Assembly: GCA_036897095.1 (NCBI GenBank)
Contig: JAYMSP010000027.1
Span: forward strand, 1 to 64,000
Origin: Plantago elongata
Taxonomy: Eukaryota; Streptophyta; Magnoliopsida; Lamiales; Plantaginaceae
DNA: 64,000 bases
Direction of reading: 5' to 3'
Shown: positions 36,539 to 48,845 of the stretch, in pieces
How the letters are laid out: the number at the start of each line of letters is the position of its first letter
Position numbering within the stretch: position 1 is the stretch's first letter
Program-made: the position numbers and the translations under genes
Notes under the pieces: generated by a model
What the model saw: only the letters and a program-made list of their open reading frames with translations
Told to the model about the DNA's origin: nothing
Database searches by the model: none

Positions 36539-37742
36539 ATGAATCACAGGTTTCTGCAAATTCTCCCATGTGTTCTCTTTATCTTCTTCCCCATAATACT
36601 CCACTCCAAGAAGTCATGTCCAATTTCATCCTGTGAATCCAACTCATTTCATCTCCCAGTTATGTACCCTTTCAAACTAGATACTGATCAACCCCTCAAA
36701 AACTGCCAGGATTACGTAACCCTCAGATGCAATGATCAGGGAGAAACCATGTTAAACATCCCTTCTTATGGAGAATTCATCGTGTATTATCTCGGATACT
36801 ACTCCCGAAGTATCAGTCTGGCAGATCCTGATGGTTGCCTTCCAAGAAGGCTCATGACCAAGGCCAATCTTTCCTTCTCTCCCTTTGAAGCCTCTTATAC
36901 GGACTACACGTTTTATACCTGTCCAAGGAAAGCTATAGAGACGGCGCAAATTCCTTATATCGAGTGTATGAGCAACTCGACCAATGTTAGGATAGCTGTA
37001 ACTAGCTCGCATATTGGCTTTCCACCTCAATATTATGGGTGCGAGGCTCCAGTAAGCTTCCTTCTGCCAATTTCACCAATGGTTATAAATTCATATACAG
37101 TAATTTCTCGAAATATTGAGTTAGCTTGGAATGTTTCTGATTGTGGAGATTGCTTCAGTTATGGTGGTGGAGAATCAGGTAAGTCGCCCTGCTTGATTTA
37201 AAGTTTTTTAGACGGAAATTCTTTTCGGATCATGGCAATTGAATTTCGTTGCAGGTGATGAGGATGATTCAGGGAGTAGATGGTCAAAATTCTTCTCATC
37301 CCCTATCTTCATCCCGTCAGTCGTGGTTTTAGTAGCTTTTTTCGGTTTATCATGTTTGCTACGAGTACTGAAAGTCACAGCTGGCAGACACGACAACAAT
37401 GAAACAGGCAATAATACTACAAACACGAATAGCACCAATACAGAACCCACCACCACCACCGGAGCAACACCAGCAGCCCCAAATGAAGCCAGCAATCAGA
37501 GTTCCAAAGTAAATAGGCCGTGCACAGAAATAATTGTGGTTGACGACATGCATAGCACATCTCTTCCTAACGCGGAGACAAGCTGCTGCTCAATATGCCT
37601 AGAGGGTTACCAGGGAAAGGACACAGTTAGGTACTTATCTCAATGCGGCCACTATTTTCATGCGCATTGTGTAGATCAGTGGTTACGCAGGAACACCACA
37701 TGCCCTGTTTGCAGAGATAAGCTTTCGGGATACCATTTGTAA
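36539..37742 (+). CDS. RING-H2 ubiquitin ligase with GUB_WAK ectodomain (array gene G, second subgroup)
   Basis: Two exons (36539-37178, 37255-37742) encode 375 aa. Leader MNHRFLQILPCVLFIFFPII; ectodomain with CPISSCESNSFHLPVMYPFK, LADPDGCLPRRLM, DYTFYTCP and ISPMVINSYTVIS; membrane span IFIPSVVVLVAFFGLSCLLRVL; an Asn/Thr-rich linker (NNTTNTNSTNTEPTTTT), longer than in E. The RING-H2 at about 325-367 is complete (CSICLEGY...CGHYFHAHC...CPVC). As in E, the GLD motif is absent and VNRPCTEIIVVDD takes its place. It is the last member of the array; the next gene (SDE2) is on the other strand. Confidence 0.86.
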
Positions 37743-38347
37743 GCCCTTGTAGATAAAATTTCTGGCTACAACTTGTAAACTCTTGTAGTAGACAACACCG
37801 CAGTTTTCAATTTGTTTTAATAGAAACAAAGGTATGCAATACCTTTTTCAACAGCTATTTGAAAACTTTTCCATTCACGCCTTCATTATAATTCCATAAT
37901 ATCACAGCCCAGAGATTCTAGCTAAGACACAAGATCCACAAAGCGTTAAAGCCTCAAATGCAACAAGCTCCCGGCCCTGGTGCTCAGAGACTCGAAGTGT
38001 GGGTTTACGAAGAACTAACTGTTTTCCCAGTTGGACAATGATACTACAAAATGATAATACAAAAAAGAATATATTTCACTAGTCAAACACAGATAAATAA
38101 AGATAATCAAACTGCATAATAGTAAGGGTCATGTCGCCAACAAAAAAATTCTTGCATATAGTATCAATACAATTTAAAACGTTATTTTCTACAATACAGA
38201 ACCATACAGTTGCTTAGACCAGTTACAGTCTTACAGGTACATTTTCAGGATTGGTAAAGAAAAACAATTTGGCAGATTAAAGCGTTTCAAGCATAACAAT
38301 TAGCTCAAGGGATGAATAGTTACAAAAGACTGGCTTACTACTACATT
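37743..38347. other. Convergent spacer between gene G and SDE2
   Basis: Holds the 3' ends of two converging genes. Part (about 37850-38030) repeats the 3' flank block seen after E and F. No other gene. Confidence 0.45.
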
Positions 38348-40148
38348 TCATTTCTTGGCAAACAGCTTCTTGGGAAGTTTGTCTAATGGCGTAGTCTTGA
38401 GCAAGAAGAGCCTTGCTGCACGCTCTGGCAAGGCACCCCCACATTTCAATCCACGTGCTTGAAGTTCTGATTTCAACTTCTCCATGCCAAGAACCTAGCA
38501 ATTCACCAAGGCTTATAAACTGACATAAACAAATAGACATTTAAATTCAGTAAAGTACAAGGAAAACTCATACTCAACATACCTCCAATTCTGTAGCTGA
38601 ATGATATTCATCAAAATTCAGGGGCTTCTCCAGGTCCTGGACTTCTATGTTTGCAGATACTGATTCTGAAGGAACTGACTCGGATTGAACATTACTGTCC
38701 AGTTCAGCACATGGTTTCACATCCAACTCTGAAGCTGAGGCACCAAGAAACTCATTAACTATTTCTTCATTTTTCCTGTCAGTAGACAGTTCCATGTTTT
38801 CATCGTGGTTCTCAGAGACAGGATTATCACTAGTTACTCCCATTTCTGTATCTCCACTTGCATCCAGACTGGCATCAGACTTTGCGACTTCCTCCTCCTC
38901 TGAGCCACTCTCAGATAAACCTCGGTCGCGGCATCCAATCTCGAGTTCCTTACCAGTAATCGAACCTGAACTCCTGTCACCTTCTTTGCTTGAATCCGAA
39001 TTACTACCATTATCTATGACCTCTGATTCTTCATTGTCCCCTTCTTCAGTTTCCTTATTGCCAGCATCCTCGTCAATATCCTCACTGTCACTATCACTAT
39101 CACCAAACTTCCTCTTTCCCAACCTGAAAATCAGTAGACAAGCAAAGTTAACAGGAGAACACACGGCATTAAGTATCAAAACACAAACTGGTACTGTACT
39201 TCAACAAAGCAGTACACTCTTAGTAACACATTAAGCAAGCTATACACAGAAAACACAAATGCAGCCACTCTAGATATAAAAGCTTACGTACAGAGACAAA
39301 GCTACACTTACCATTGACATAGAAACCAGATCAATCACTAAAATTACGCAGTACTTCATACGATACAACACATAATATTTCAAGCTATAATAAGCATTCC
39401 ATAAACAGGCAATCAACCAAACTAACTACTCATGTTTCGTAAAAAGCAATTGGTCAGCTACCATTAAACACCAGAAACAGTTCTAGCATATACCATACCA
39501 TATCTTCATCCGTTTCTTATCCGCCTCATTAGCCCCAGCTCCACCTTTCCTCTTACCACCCAACATCTCCTTAACCGACGCCCTCACCGATTTCTCCACC
39601 GCTTCCATACACTTCTCCGACTGCTCCCTATACTTATCCACATACTTCTCCGCACTATCACTCCCGTTCCGCTTCCCGCTCCGCGCCACCTCCTTCGACT
39701 TCTTCTTCAGAAAATCCTCCGCCATCTTCTCCAGCTTCCTCTCCTCCGCATCCGCCCTCCACTCCTCCAGCTTCTTCTCAGCATTCACATGCCTCAACCT
39801 CCGCCCACTCATATCCCTACACGCATCGAAATTATTCGTCTTCTTCTGCCCGGCCTTTGTCGCAGCTCCTCTGAGCAACGATCCGAATCCTCCTTTCCCG
39901 CCTCTGAGCCGAAGCGACAAGTTCACGACGAGAGGGAATTGAGTTAGGTTTAGGGTTTGATCGTCGTATTGTAGGATGCGGCAATTGGCGGAGAGGAGCT
40001 GGTGGTGTGGAGGGACGGAGGTTAGGGTTTGGATGCGGTGTTTGAGGGCGGAGACGGAGATTGAAGGGGTGGAGAAATTCAAGAGTTTGTGGCTTCCGTC
40101 GAGTAATTTGATGAATACCTGGTTGATTTCGGCTCCGATTGACTCCAT
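38348..40148 (-). CDS. SDE2: SDE2 homologue (ubiquitin-fold spliceosome/genome-maintenance protein)
   Basis: Three exons on the minus strand (40148-39499, 39123-38583, 38494-38348) encode 445 aa. The N-terminal ubiquitin fold (about 1-84) ends [14 protein letters not shown]. In yeast and animal SDE2 a protease cuts after the GG so that the Lys-started C-terminal part enters the spliceosome; the site here is G83-G84/K85. Next come the SDE2 core ([34 protein letters not shown] written in parts: [26 protein letters not shown]), a basic coiled coil, and [18 protein letters not shown], which spans the first intron. A long acidic Ser/Glu-rich region follows. The C-terminal SAP-like domain ([18 protein letters not shown]...[10 protein letters not shown], ending LPKKLFAKK) is intact. 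The first donor was chosen at 39499 because it alone keeps the frame into LGKRKF. Confidence 0.92.
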
Positions 40149-40319
40149 CGTTGAGTAGCGTTTTCCGATCAGATGATTTGTAGATGGCGAATTTTAGCGC
40201 GTGAGTATGAGATATGTATCGGGTTCTGTAAAAGGGAAGATAGTGATTTGATCAATTTGGGTATTTATAGATAAAAAAAGAAAGGAAAATAATCTGGATT
40301 TATTAGTGTCGGCGAGTCA

Positions 40320-40403
40320 TGGGCTGGTTTTAGTTCCAGTTAGACAATCCAATACGAGGCCCAATGGGCCAATACCCAGTAGGCCACAATGCGTAGCCCA
40401 ATA
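40320..40403. promoter_or_regulatory. Cluster of Site II (TGGGCY) elements in the SDE2/ATG6 divergent promoter
   Basis: TGGGCT at about 40320, GGCCCAATGGGCC at 40359-40370, TAGGCCAC at 40380 and TAGCCCA (complement TGGGCTA) at 40394-40400 give at least four Site II-like motifs within 85 bp. In plants these bind TCP factors and mark growth-linked housekeeping genes. They lie about 170-255 bp upstream of the SDE2 start and could serve both divergent genes. Confidence 0.6.
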
Positions 40404-40519
40404 TTGATTTTCTTAATAATATTATACCACACCCTACTAGATGTTTAAATCTCAATCAAACCCCCTAATTATTAACAGTTGCATCCAACCCCAGAGTCAA
40501 ACTCAAACTCACCAAAGTA

Positions 40520-40688
40520 CTCCCTCTATCCCGTTATAGTAATAATTTTTGTAATACAATTCATTTTTAACCACATATTATTGGGTTCAGATGTATTTTT
40601 CTATCTCAAATTCAATCTTAATCATACGTCATATATATTTTTAAACATGTAAAATTAAATTATTATATTATTAATAGGACGGGGAGAG
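40520..40688. mobile_element. Stowaway MITE in the divergent promoter
   Basis: A 169-bp element flanked by TA on both sides (40518-40519, 40689-40690). The left end is CTCCCTCTATCCCGTTATA and the complement of the right end is CTCTCCCCGTCCTATTA. Size, TA target duplication and CTCCCTC-type termini fit Stowaway. It lies 268 bp before the ATG6 start, between the Site II cluster and the ATG6 leader. Confidence 0.8.
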
Positions 40689-40955
40689 TATAAGGTAATA
40701 TGGAGTCATGGAATGTGGCTTTTTGAAAGATATACATTTGCAGGGGTTGTTTATGTAATTAACCAAAAGAAAAAGGGGAAATAGAAATATTTCATTCTCA
40801 AACGAATTTCGTGTTCTTCTTCTTCTCGTAAACAATCGAAAAGTTTATAACCCCAAAATTCAGCAAAATCCAATACCAGTACAGTAGACGCAGGAAACCG
40901 AAGGATTCAATTGATTATTCAGGCAGGTTAAAGTTTGAATCTTGGTGCAATTGCA

Positions 40956-43900
40956 ATGAAGAAAGATGGAAGCGGAAGCAGTCTCGACAAGGGTCGGGTC
41001 TTACCTGCGGATCCGAATCTTCCGCGATTCCTCTGTCAGAACTGTCGCCAAAACCTCTGCATCGTTGGCGTCGACTCTTACGCCGATAAGTTCTTAAACT
41101 CCGGTAACTCCTTTATCACTTTTCACCTTCTTTTATGGGTGTTGTTAAATTTACCTTACAATCAATTTAATTGATACTTGATCCTTCGCTTTGATTGTAG
41201 TTTTTGTAATGGAGTTAGAGTCTATAATGATTGTAGTTAAAAGCAATCAATTTGTCAAAATTATACAGCTTCATGTGAGTTAGATTAAGATGAAAGTTTC
41301 AGCTTTTTAGCAACAATGTATTGCTATTGATTTAATTTGATTGTGTAAGGGCGTAAACAGGGATGTATAATTGTATATTGTGTTATTTGTGATGCGTAGG
41401 GATGCATGGTTCTTCACTACATGGGGGAGGTAGTGTTACGGGTTCTACGCGTATGGATCACTCATATGTTGTGTTGCCAAAGCAAAGGAACCAGATGACG
41501 GGGATTCCACCGCGTTCTAGAGGCGGATCGTTACCTGATGCTACTGGCTCTGGGAAGTCAATAGACGAGTCATTTGTTGTGTTGCCGCCTCCTGCTGCTT
41601 CGGTGTATAATTCTGAGCCTGGAGCTGATGGAGGTGGGGCGAATTTGCATTCACATGAGGGTGGACACTCTACGCAGCCGCACCATTCGGGTTTCCACTC
41701 TACTATAACAGTCCTGAACCGTGCATTCGATATTGCTACAACACAAACACAGGTATTAGTTGTTCCCTGCAGCTAATGTGACTGCCTTTAGGTAAGAATC
41801 CATATGACTGGGAGTTTCTCTCTTGCAGGTTGAGCAGCCATTGTGTCTAGAGTGCATGCGAGTTCTATCTGATAAGCTGGATAAGGAGGTTGAGGATGTG
41901 AATAGGGATATAAAAGCATATGAAGCCTGTCTTCAACGCTTGGAAGGTGAAGCAAAGCCTGTTCTTACGGGAGCTGAGTTTCTTAAGGAGAAAATGAAGG
42001 TACTTATTTAAAGATTTCATATGAAAACGTAATGATTGAAACAAACCAGAGTAGTTGACAGTGAGTTGGGTTTTACACTCTTTGTTTCTACTTACTCTGA
42101 TCTATTTATCTATTATTTTCTTCTCAGCAATAATGGGATATTATTCAGTTCCGTGTTCAGGTTGCAATCCGAAGTTTATGTTTCTCGAATCTTCAATTTA
42201 TATTTTGTTTTTATGCTCTGGGATCTTATCACTACAAAAAATGGTGATATTAAAACTGATTTCCTCTCAATCAGCCCGCAGGGGCAGAAAATATACTTGT
42301 GAACTATCTTTATATTTAAAAAAATGACTTTCATAATGCTTGCATGTCATTCAAGATTGAAGAAGAAGAGCGGAAACTTGAAGCAGCAATTGCAGAAACA
42401 GAGAAACAATGTGCTGAAGTAACTGGTGAACTGAAGGAACTGGAGATGAAATCAAGCCGATTTAAAGAATTGGAGGAGCGGTAATCCCCTATTCCCCTAT
42501 TAGTTTCATTATTCAAAGAAACCTGCAGGCTAGAGTGGTGAAATTTAGTAAGAAAAATATTGTTTTTTGATATTTTGGTTTCTAAGCTGTTTGGAATATG
42601 TTCTGGAAATGTTAACTTCTCATTCTGTATGTAACATCTGATATCTTCTCCAGATACTGGCAGGAGTTTAACAATTTCCAGTTTCAGTTGACTTCATATC
42701 AGGTTTGCTTTAATCTTTCTTAATACCATTATCATGTCTTTCATGCTCATTAGTATCAAATAATAATGATGTGGGAAGGAAGGCCTACTCCCCTGTTGTG
42801 GTAAAAAAATTGCGCAAGTGGAATCAACATTACGTGTGTAGCTACAAATGTTAGTGTTAGCTTCAAACATCGTGTGTCTGATATACATGCATTACCTGCG
42901 TTCACTAACATGTAAAATGTTTCTAACTTAACATGTAATGTTCCCGTCTCTCGTTGCAAAATCTTGATCAATTTTGTTGCAAACCATTAACTTAGTTATA
43001 TGATCGATTTAAACAGGAAGAGCGTGATGCAATTCTGGCCAAAATTGAAGTCTCACAAGCTCATCTGGAGTTGTTAAAGCACACCAATGTGTTAAATGAT
43101 GCCTTCCCTATTGGATATGATGGAGAGTTTGGAACCATTAACAACTTTCGCCTTGGAAGACTTCCTAAAGTTCAGGTATTTAACCATGAAGATTTGGTCA
43201 GGATGTTGCATATGTCTGGTCTCTGGATTGTTTTAGGCGTCTATTGCTTCTTACTTTCTATTAACACATAGGTTGAGTGGGATGAGATAAATGCCGCGTG
43301 GGGGCAGGCCTGCCTCCTCCTTCATACGATGGCTCAGTATTTCCGGCCTAAGTTTCAGTATCCTGCATTAAGTGAAAGGCTTATGTTATGAAATTTACTA
43401 AATTGATGTTATTCAAAGTGTTTTCTCCATAGCATTGTGTTTCTGCATACTAGTCTCTGATTTATCAATTTCTTATCTGTGACTTTGGATTTGTTTCATA
43501 ATTGCCTGCCTTGTTCTTTTTCTCCCTTGATCACATTCTATATTTACTTAAGTGCCAAAGTAAGAATTTATTCCTTAATTCGTTGGTCTAGATATCGCAT
43601 CAAAATTCTTCCTATGGGGAGTTATCCTCGCGTGATGGACAGCAGCAACACTACATATGAGCTGTAAGTTGGAAATTTTAGGTTGAATTCCTGCTATTCA
43701 AATTAGGTATTGATAAATACTAGTTATATGTCATGGAATTACGGAAATGAAAGTTTACTTCATAGCTTCTTTGGCTTTGACTTACTAATCAAACTCAGAG
43801 ACCACTATAGCACCGACTAATTCCGGAGCATGTTTTAATTATCCTGCATATACCAATACCGCTTTTCATTTCTCTTTGCTGCTAGTGCAATGATTGAGCA

Positions 43901-44493
43901 TTTTCTCAGCTTTGGTCCTGTTAATGTATTCTGGAGCACGCGCTACGACAAAGCAATGACACTATACTTGACCTGCCTGAAGGAATTTGCTGAGTTTGCA
44001 CATTTGAAGGATAAAGAAAACAATATTCCACAGGAGAAATGCTTTAAGCTTCCATACAAGTAAGGGGATTGATGTTCTCCTGCATATGTAACTTGCATAT
44101 TACATCGATACTTGTGGTAGCCATTTTAGAAATATTTCCATCCAGTAAATTTTTTGTTAGTTTCTCATCATCACAGTATTGAGTCACATCTCCAATTGCA
44201 GCAATGTTGTAATGTCTCATTTTGTTCTAATATTGCTCTAGAATTTATACACTAGCTTGTATTTTTGCAGGATCGAGAACGACAAAGTTGAAAACCACTC
44301 GATCACTCAGAGCTTCAATAAGCAAGAGACTTGGACCAAAGCTCTCAAGTACACCCTCTGCAATCTGAAATGGGCTCTCTACTGGTTCGTTGGCAATACA
44401 AATTTCCAGCCTCTTACTGCAACCGTTTCATCTCAAGCTGAAGTATCAAGTGGGGGCTCCCTGTACAATAAACGCGTTACTGACAATAAGTAA
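40956..44493 (+). CDS. ATG6: Beclin 1/ATG6 autophagy protein
   Basis: Subunit of the class III phosphatidylinositol 3-kinase complex (with VPS34 and VPS15) that starts autophagosome formation and serves vacuolar sorting. Ten exons give 511 aa: 40956-41103, 41400-41752, 41829-41999, 42356-42480, 42654-42702, 43017-43175, 43272-43357, 43592-43663, 43910-44059, 44271-44493. The N-terminus has the plant-type [20 protein letters not shown], then two SFVVLP/SYVVLP stretches, [16 protein letters not shown], a coiled coil (about residues 170-270) and the conserved C-terminal domain ([63 protein letters not shown]). Plant members are about 515 aa, so it is full length. The exon 9 acceptor at 43910 was chosen over an upstream one because it gives the conserved YELFGPVN. 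Confidence 0.95.
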
Positions 44494-44879
44494 CCATCCT
44501 GAAATCCTTGTGTCCCTAAAAAATCTCTTGTACATAAACATGCAGGATAGTTGGCCCTGTTCAAATCAGTTTAGTAATTGGAGTTGTGTAGCAAAACTTC
44601 CAACAAATTGTTGAATGCAGAAAGTTTCTCCACAGCTGTCTCTCTTTTAAAGTAGTACTACACATTCTTTGTTGTGAAACTGTGGAAATGCAGCACGCTG
44701 CCCATGAGCGCACATCGTATATTTCTTTGCATTAACAATATTGCATACATTCACAGTGCAAGTCCTGAAGCATGTACAAAAGCAGGAACCTAGCTAGAGT
44801 ATACATTTACAAGAAGCTTTAGGGCACACCTATAAGATCAAAAAAGATGGCATGTAAATCATCATTAGCACTGGAGAAA
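44494..44879. other. Convergent spacer between ATG6 and CNGC
   Basis: The two genes end 387 bp apart, tail to tail, and their 3' UTRs probably meet or overlap here. No other feature seen. Confidence 0.5.
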
Positions 44880-47720
44880 CTAGTCTGAGGATGATTCTGC
44901 CTCCATGCTAAAATCAAGCTCTGTAGGCTTCTGAATCAGAATAGGGGGTAAGCGTGGTGATAACTTGGTGGTTTGTGGATGGTTCCGCCTCAATGCTCCG
45001 AGCATATTAGCAGCAAATCTTGATGCATAAATGGTCGAGCCAATGCTTGGGGGTGGCCCTCCTCCGGCTTGAGCCAGTGCTTGCAACCGGCTATCCTCTG
45101 CCTCTTGCAACAACCACAAGTTCTTCCTTGTGCAATGGCGTCGCCATGCTGCCTGTATAAAACAGGCAGCCCATGTCCTCCACTGCTGTGAATGAAACCT
45201 GTAACACCAGAAGAAAATGTGGGATCAGAGGAGTAGTTTACGCTGCATCTTCATTTTAGAGAACTTCGTCAAAATCATATTGTAAAAACAAATTTAGGAC
45301 TTACTTAAAAGTGTGCTGGAGCTGTTTGCTGTGAAGACGCCTATACTGGGAAGCTACGAACTTGAGGTTATGAGCCGTGAGAGAGAAGGCCTCAACGTCT
45401 TTCTTTGCTTTAACTGTTCTCGTTGAGATTGGGAGGCTGGAGGATGACCGGGGATCTAGAGCCCATGTCAGAAGCTCTTCCCCACAAAAGTCACCAGGAT
45501 TAAGATTCACTGAGTTGAAGAAGCCAGTTCTGCCACCATTTGTTGTATCAGTCACTATTTCGCCCCTCATGATGAAGAGCATCTCATCGACTGGATCGCC
45601 CTCACGAACAATATGGCTGTTTTCTGTGTACAGAACTGGCCTCAGGAAAGAACACATTGCATCCAGTAGCTGTTCATCCATTTTTTCAAACATTGGCACC
45701 TGCAATGTTCATATAATCATACTTGTTAGATTGCAAGTGTGGAGTAGAAACGAGACTGAAATAGATATAGAAGTATCTGTCATACTCTTGTGAGCAAACT
45801 CCAGCAGAGATGACGTTTGATATCCCTTCTCAAGTCCTTGGGGAGATTACCGATCAAAGCTTCTTCCTCGACTCCTCGTGTTTCTTGCCATCTGTATTGC
45901 TCGTATCTTCTGATCCGCACCCTTAAATGCTCAGGAAGCATACGGTGGGACATCCATTGCTCAGCATCTCGACGTTTTACTCTCATCTCTTCTACTCTGA
46001 CAGTCATAGACTCCAGATATTTCTGCAGCAAGCCAGCAACCAACCAAAATCAACTATAAGTCAAAAGAATGAACTTATTGAGTTACAGAAAGAAGGAATC
46101 CACTCGTGTCAACTTCTCACCTGCATATTTCCAATGAGCAAAGAAAATAGAACCAGACCAGTGATACAGATGAAAATGGCAAACAGAATCTCCCCTACAA
46201 AACTGCTTGTACTCAGGTTTTGACCCAAAGCACTGCGGAAAATGAAAACAGAGTCCGCATTTAGCTCCTATGTCTCAAATGAACGTAACTTCAGATTAAA
46301 TACTTGATGGATAAGTAAGAAATGCAGTACCTCAAGTTTCTTAGTCCCCACCAAAAGCAATAAAAGAATTTGCTTAAGAAGTTATTGTTTTCGGCCACAC
46401 GAGACTGAAGAGCATCACGGAATATGCCAAAATCAAAATCAGTGTAATTACCATGATTCAGTATATCATTTGGTTCTAGGAGACGGCACTCAGAATTCAG
46501 AAACGAATAGTCTCCATTTCGATGGACTCCACAGTACAGATCATTCAGAGTACAGGGCCAATTCCTCACACATGAATCACGCCAACATTTATCCAATCGC
46601 TCTACAGAGATTAGATACCATATGGCTCCAATAAACTGGCAAATCAGATAAAATCATAACAATGAGAATTCCGATTATGCTATACAATCCAATCTAAAAT
46701 AAAAAATAATCAATAGAAGCTTACGTGACTGGCTAGCATGTAGAGCATGAGATTGTAAGCGGCTCCAGCCCACGGTGTTTCAGTAAATTTTCCTGATGTT
46801 TTAGTAACTTGATTGTACAGCGGAAAAATCCTCCAGAGCCTCGGAACATATTGAGCCAAAACAATAATCTTCAATAGGTCTTTAGTCACCAGAGAAATCG
46901 GACCTTGCATTGTAGGTATAATGCAAAGAATAACAGTCTGATAGATGAAAAGCATAACAAGTTAAAAAAATCAAGGACCTGTGAAAATGAACTTCGCGAT
47001 ATCTTTTAATAGTATGCTATTATACCTGTGGTAAAGGAAGAACGGCTAAAATGTCGATAGGGAAGTAAGATGTCAGGTACTTGCTGGCTATAGCTTTAGG
47101 ATCCTCAACCAGTTCGCCCCTTCCAAATACTCGAGAAGAGGGAGCGATAAATCCAGTGCGAAATTGGAAAATAATGTGAATAATGTAGAAAAGATCATTA
47201 ACAGTCCGGAGAACACACGTTATGATCTCTAAGTTCCTATCCAGACTAAGACAGTTCCTGGGATCAATAACAGGAATGTAGAAGAACAATGGATCAAGAA
47301 ATACTGCTAGTAAACAGGATAACACAAATAGTCTGTTCCATGTCTGAAGAAATGATCCCTGTGGGTCAAGAATTGTCTTTTTCGAGCTTGGCTTAACTGG
47401 CTTTTGATCTCTTTGAGAATGTCCATTAAGGGAAAACCCTCTGAAAGTTTTCAACCTCTCAAAACCCATGTCAAATCTTCTTTTAATGCCGCTCATAATC
47501 GAACCAATATCTGGTTTCTTAAATGCAAAGATCCTACGACGATTTGAGCGTGTGTCCAAGTAAAAAGACCTCTCAGAAGCGCAGTCCTCAAACCTGAATC
47601 AAGTATATGCTCATCATTTACAACTAGACGCAAAATTGGACATGGTAATACAGAGCAGAAACGCAGGACATTACATGTTCCACAAACTAACCTTACATAC
47701 TTCTCATTGGTGAAATTCAT
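44880..47720 (-). CDS. Cyclic nucleotide-gated ion channel, group I (CNGC1-like)
   Basis: Plasma-membrane cation channel. Eight exons on the minus strand (47720-47692, 47593-47026, 46937-46725, 46635-46331, 46232-46121, 46022-45786, 45699-45305, 45198-44880) encode 725 aa, a normal length. The tiny first exon gives MNFTNEKYVRF, the N-terminus typical of group I. Then follow DPQGSFLQTWNRLFVLSC (S1), FFYIPVID, FRTGFIAPSSRVFGRGELV (S2-S3 region), YFPIDILAVLPLPQ, a pore with the plant GQN filter triplet (375-377), S6 (FAIFICITGLVLFSLLIGNMQ in exon 5), a C-linker, the cyclic-nucleotide-binding domain (FIMRGEI; GDFCGEELLTWALDP) and a calmodulin-binding IQ motif (CFIQAAWRRHC, about 632-642). Everything expected is present. 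Confidence 0.93.
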
Positions 47721-48774
47721 AGCTTAAACCTGAATCAAGATTCTTGAAATATATTCCTCAGTCAAATGATCAGCCAACATTCATCACTTTTTTCCTGGTT
47801 TACACAAGAGAGGTAGAAAACATTAACTATAATCGAAATCTTAACAAAGTTGTTAAACTATGAAATCCAAAACCATTAACCAGTGATTTTAACAGATGTC
47901 ATGAAAATCAACTAGTTAGTAGTACAGTTCTTTGCATAAAACTGTAACAAGCAAGAATCTTTACCTTTTAGTCTCTTATCAGCAATCTTGTTTCAGTTCT
48001 TTCGAGTTTCGATCACTTTAGCCCGCTCCTTCTTGATGACAAGTAGACCAGTATATCAAGAAAACACAGTTGGAAAATGGAAAAGTAAGCTGAACAATCT
48101 TATGGGAATGTTAACGGTTTAACATTCAACCATAAGTAATGGTACGTGTCAAGAAAAGACAGCTTTAATTTTAGTTGAGAGAAGTTTCCTAGCTCCATTA
48201 AGTCTCTTTTGATCAAATGAACAGTTGACAATAAACAAAAAAGGACCGAGAAGACTTGGCGGGAGAGAGTCAATGGAAATAAGGTCCTCATAATTTTTTT
48301 ATGGGACTTCAATATCATACCTACCTTTCAGTAAAATATTCCATCAACTAGCTAGCAGATATTTAATCATTTGCTGATTCAACCGTAAATATCTTTTTCG
48401 TTAAAACATGTACACGTAATGTCTGACGTTTATTTTGGGACGGATGAAGTTATACGTGTTTCATAAAAAGTACAATAATTGCAAATACACAAGTGAATTT
48501 GGACTTAGATAAACTTCAAACATCAATGTGTTTTAAATGCATGATCTGCTTGTCGATTTTAGCATCTGAATATGGTACAAAGGCATGAACTTTTTCAAAA
48601 CTACATCCTTTTATGATAGCATCTTAACGTCGCTTCAACATGATTGGCACTCTCATTTTACCATGGTGGAATCATTGTGTCCAAATATTTATGGTCCAAT
48701 ATCTTTCAAGCCGTTAGTTTTTACATTCTGCTTCATCTGCATTTAGAATCGAAAAAAATAAAGCAGATAAAATA
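47721..48774. other. CNGC upstream region
   Basis: No coding gene. It probably contains the CNGC leader and promoter, possibly with a leader intron given the AG/GT-rich sequence near 47730-48000, but I cannot fix it. Confidence 0.4.
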
Positions 48775-48845
48775 TAAATAAGCTCCACCTCCAATTAATA
48801 GGTCAGGATTCGAGTCACACTTTAGGTTTAAAAATAAAAGAAGAA
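48775..48845 (+). mobile_element. Degraded SINE relic (copy 3)
   Basis: Plus-strand CACCTCCAATTAATAGGTC then AGGATTCGAGTCACAC (a B-box-like GATTCGAGTC), then TTTAGG and an A-rich end. The layout parallels the SINE at 19244-19313 (CACCT/ACC...GTCGGGTTTGAGTCACC TTTAGCC A-run). The A-box side is eroded. Confidence 0.5.

Noticed and set aside
38794-39234. 146-codon plus-strand open frame
   Set aside because: It is the antisense shadow of the acidic Ser-rich exon of SDE2.
45377-45793. 138-codon plus-strand open frame
   Set aside because: Antisense to the cyclic-nucleotide-binding exon of the channel gene, with no independent protein features.
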